Under the pieces are notes generated by a model that saw nothing but the letters and a program-made list of their open reading frames with translations, was not told the origin of the DNA and did no database searches. From Actinomycetota bacterium (lineage in GTDB: Bacteria; Actinomycetota; Actinomycetes; S36-B12; UBA5976): a DNA stretch of 7,248 bases. The position numbers were made by a program, and so were the translations under genes. Positions 5,694 to 7,248 of this stretch are shown here, one piece after another (the stretch's first letter is position 1; each line of letters opens with the position of its first letter). Location of the stretch: contig RGCY01000061.1 in the NCBI GenBank assembly GCA_009918865.1, positions 1 through 7,248 on the forward strand. The letters are read 5' to 3'.

Positions 5694-6662
5694 GTGATTC
5701 GGGATCTCGCCATCTACCGCCACGGAATTCGCCACGACGCATCGGATGTGGCGAGTGCCTGGCGCTCAGTTCTCGACGATGGGGGATTCCTCTGGCTCGG
5801 TCTTGTTGAACCGACAGCATCGGAAATCGAAAGCACCGCCGGAGTGCTCGGTTTGCACCCACTCAGTGTTGAAGATGCTGCACACGCCCACCAACGACCG
5901 AAAGTTGAACGGCTCGGTGAAAGCACCATTTCAGTGTTCAAAACTGTCTTCTACGACGATGCAACGAGTGCCATCGACACCGGAGAAGTGGTTGTGGTGT
6001 GCTCGCCGCGTTTCGTGGTCACTGTGCGTCACGGACTTGGCGCGCAACTGGCTGACACCCGCGCACAACTAGAGGCCAGACCCGATTTTCTTGCATTGGG
6101 TCCCTACGCAGTGCTTCATGCTGTCCTTGACACCATCGTGGATGACTACGTGGTGATTTCCGGCGAACTCGAACAGGACATTGCGGCTATTGAACGCCGG
6201 GTGTTCAATGATGATGGCACGAGCGACGCCGAAGACATATACCTACTTAAACGTGAGGTCATTGAATTCCGCCGAGCCGTCAAGCCGCTCGGTCAGGAGA
6301 TCGTCGAGCTTTTCAGCAATCCCATCCCCGGGATGGACGAAAAGCTTCTCCCTTTCTTCCGTGACATTGACGATCATGTTGAACGAGTTGCGGATTTGGT
6401 CGACGGGTTTGACGAACTGTTGTCTGGTGTCTTGCAGGCCGATCTCGCACAGATTCAAGTGCGGCAGAACGCGGACATGCGGCGAATCACAGCATGGGTT
6501 GGCATCGCTGCCATTCCAACAATGGTCGCTGGTGTTTACGGCATGAACTTTGATCACATGCCAGAACTGCACAGCCGCTACGGGTACGCAATTGTCATGC
6601 TGGCTCTTGGAACCACCTGCACATTGCTGTGGCGCAGATTCCGTAAAGCAGGCTGGTTGTGA
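5694..6662 (+). CDS. corA: CorA-family divalent cation transporter
   Basis: The 322-residue inner-membrane protein is predicted to let Mg2+ (or Co2+/Ni2+) into the cell as a homopentamer. It has a long soluble N-terminal domain (about 1-260) that is acidic and helical, then two C-terminal membrane segments (about 265-282 and 296-313). The signature GMN of the CorA selectivity filter lies at the end of the first segment (283-285, in VYGMNF), followed by a loop with MPEL (289-292). Length and architecture match CorA (E. coli 316 residues). The frame is open upstream to 5583, but that part would overlap the promoter region and looks unlike a CorA N-terminus. The GTG at 5694 is preferred because of the leaderless -10 box at 5681-5686. 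An M20 peptidase gene follows after 28 bp, probably in the same transcript. Metal preference cannot be told from sequence. Confidence 0.92.
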   Translation: MIRDLAIYRHGIRHDASDVASAWRSVLDDGGFLWLGLVEPTASEIESTAGVLGLHPLSVEDAAHAHQRPKVERLGESTISVFKTVFYDDATSAIDTGEVVVVCSPRFVVTVRHGLGAQLADTRAQLEARPDFLALGPYAVLHAVLDTIVDDYVVISGELEQDIAAIERRVFNDDGTSDAEDIYLLKREVIEFRRAVKPLGQEIVELFSNPIPGMDEKLLPFFRDIDDHVERVADLVDGFDELLSGVLQADLAQIQVRQNADMRRITAWVGIAAIPTMVAGVYGMNFDHMPELHSRYGYAIVMLALGTTCTLLWRRFRKAGWL

Positions 6663-6678
6663 GTGCCGCAACTCTCAT

Positions 6679-6684
6679 GGAAGG
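6679..6684 (+). promoter_or_regulatory. Ribosome binding site of the M20 gene
   Basis: GGAAGG precedes two adjacent ATG codons, 3 nt from the one at 6688 and 6 nt from the one at 6691. The second spacing is more usual, so 6691 is taken as the start. Confidence 0.6.
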
Positions 6685-6690
6685 TAGATG

Positions 6691-7230
6691 ATGAACACGT
6701 TAACTGAAATCACTGAGGCCGAATCTGAAGTTGTGACATTGGTTGCAGAACTCATTCGCCGCAACAGTGAAAACTGGGGCGAGAGCACCGACACTGTGGG
6801 CGAAGCCGCCGTTGCTGACTACATCGCCGAAGTGCTGCGTGAAGTTGGGTGGGAACCCGAAATCATCAGCACAACATCAGATGTTCGGCGAGCCGTCGCG
6901 TTGCGCGTTCCAGGTTCAGATGCGCAGGCCGACGCAATGTTGGTTCATGGGCACATTGACGTCGTCCCGGCTATTGCCCGGGATTGGTCAAAGGCTCCCT
7001 ACGAAGCAGTTATCGACGACGGCATGTTGTTCGGGCGTGGGGCTGTGGACATGAAAGACATGGACGGAATGCTGCTGGCTCTCTTGAGGCACTGGGGTCG
7101 AACAGGTGAGCGACCGCGCCGCACACTGCAAATCCTGTTCACGCCAGATGAGGAAGCTGGTGGCAAGCATGGTGCGCACTGGCTCGTCGCCAATCGGCCG
7201 GACCTGTTCGAAGGATGCACCGAAGCTTGA
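6691..7230 (+). CDS. M20-family zinc metallopeptidase, N-terminal part only
   Basis: The product resembles the first part of an M20 di-zinc hydrolase (dipeptidase / succinyl-diaminopimelate desuccinylase / ArgE group, usually about 370-450 residues). In its 179 residues the metal and catalytic motifs are intact: HGHIDVVP (86-93) with H88 and D90, GRGAVDMKD (115-123) with bridging D120, and FTPDEEAGG (150-158) with the general base E154 and zinc ligand E155. A TGA at 7228-7230 then ends the frame before the dimerisation (lid) domain and the last histidine ligand. The window closes 18 nt later. The most likely explanation is a sequence error or frameshift near a contig edge; a real truncation is possible and would leave an inactive protein. 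It follows corA by 28 bp on the same strand. The exact peptidase substrate is not determinable. Confidence 0.75.
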   Translation: MNTLTEITEAESEVVTLVAELIRRNSENWGESTDTVGEAAVADYIAEVLREVGWEPEIISTTSDVRRAVALRVPGSDAQADAMLVHGHIDVVPAIARDWSKAPYEAVIDDGMLFGRGAVDMKDMDGMLLALLRHWGRTGERPRRTLQILFTPDEEAGGKHGAHWLVANRPDLFEGCTEA

Positions 7231-7248
7231 GGCTTCGATTGGAAAGCT

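Overview
The window looks like ordinary chromosome from an actinobacterium of moderate GC (by eye somewhat above half). The pointers are GTG starts, two genes whose GTG sits 6-7 nt after a TANNNT -10 box (leaderless style), a small beta-carbonic anhydrase of the mycobacterial Rv1284 type, and a tRNA-Leu without encoded CCA. This assignment is inference from gene content and style, not a database match. No phage, transposon, CRISPR array or defence locus was seen.

Layout, left to right. Bases 1-205 are intergenic. They hold an 18-bp perfect palindrome starting at base 1, and a well-spaced leftward promoter whose predicted start point lies at the edge of a 10+10 bp inverted repeat. Bases 206-3144 (minus) carry tldD and tldE homologues with a 4-bp ATGA overlap, encoding the two halves of a TldD/TldE-type peptidase. 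Divergent from them, 3243-4744 (plus) carries a beta-carbonic anhydrase and a Gfo/Idh/MocA oxidoreductase joined by a TGATG stop/start overlap. Convergent with that pair, 4795-5394 (minus) encodes a YbaK/EbsC-domain deacylase, and just upstream of it on the same strand is tRNA-Leu(GAG) at 5484-5567. Divergent from the tRNA, 5694-6662 (plus) encodes a CorA-type divalent-cation transporter. It is followed after a short gap by the start of an M20 metallopeptidase, which meets an in-frame stop at 7228-7230 just before the right edge.

Functionally this is a housekeeping neighbourhood: peptide turnover or maturation (TldD/E, M20), CO2/bicarbonate balance (carbonic anhydrase), metal uptake (CorA) and translation quality control (YbaK-domain protein, tRNA-Leu). 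I do not see a clearly new multi-gene system. The points most worth a second look are the promoter/palindrome arrangement at the left edge, the broken M20 gene at the right edge, the YbaK-domain protein that seems to lack the usual lysine, and the coupled carbonic anhydrase/oxidoreductase pair.
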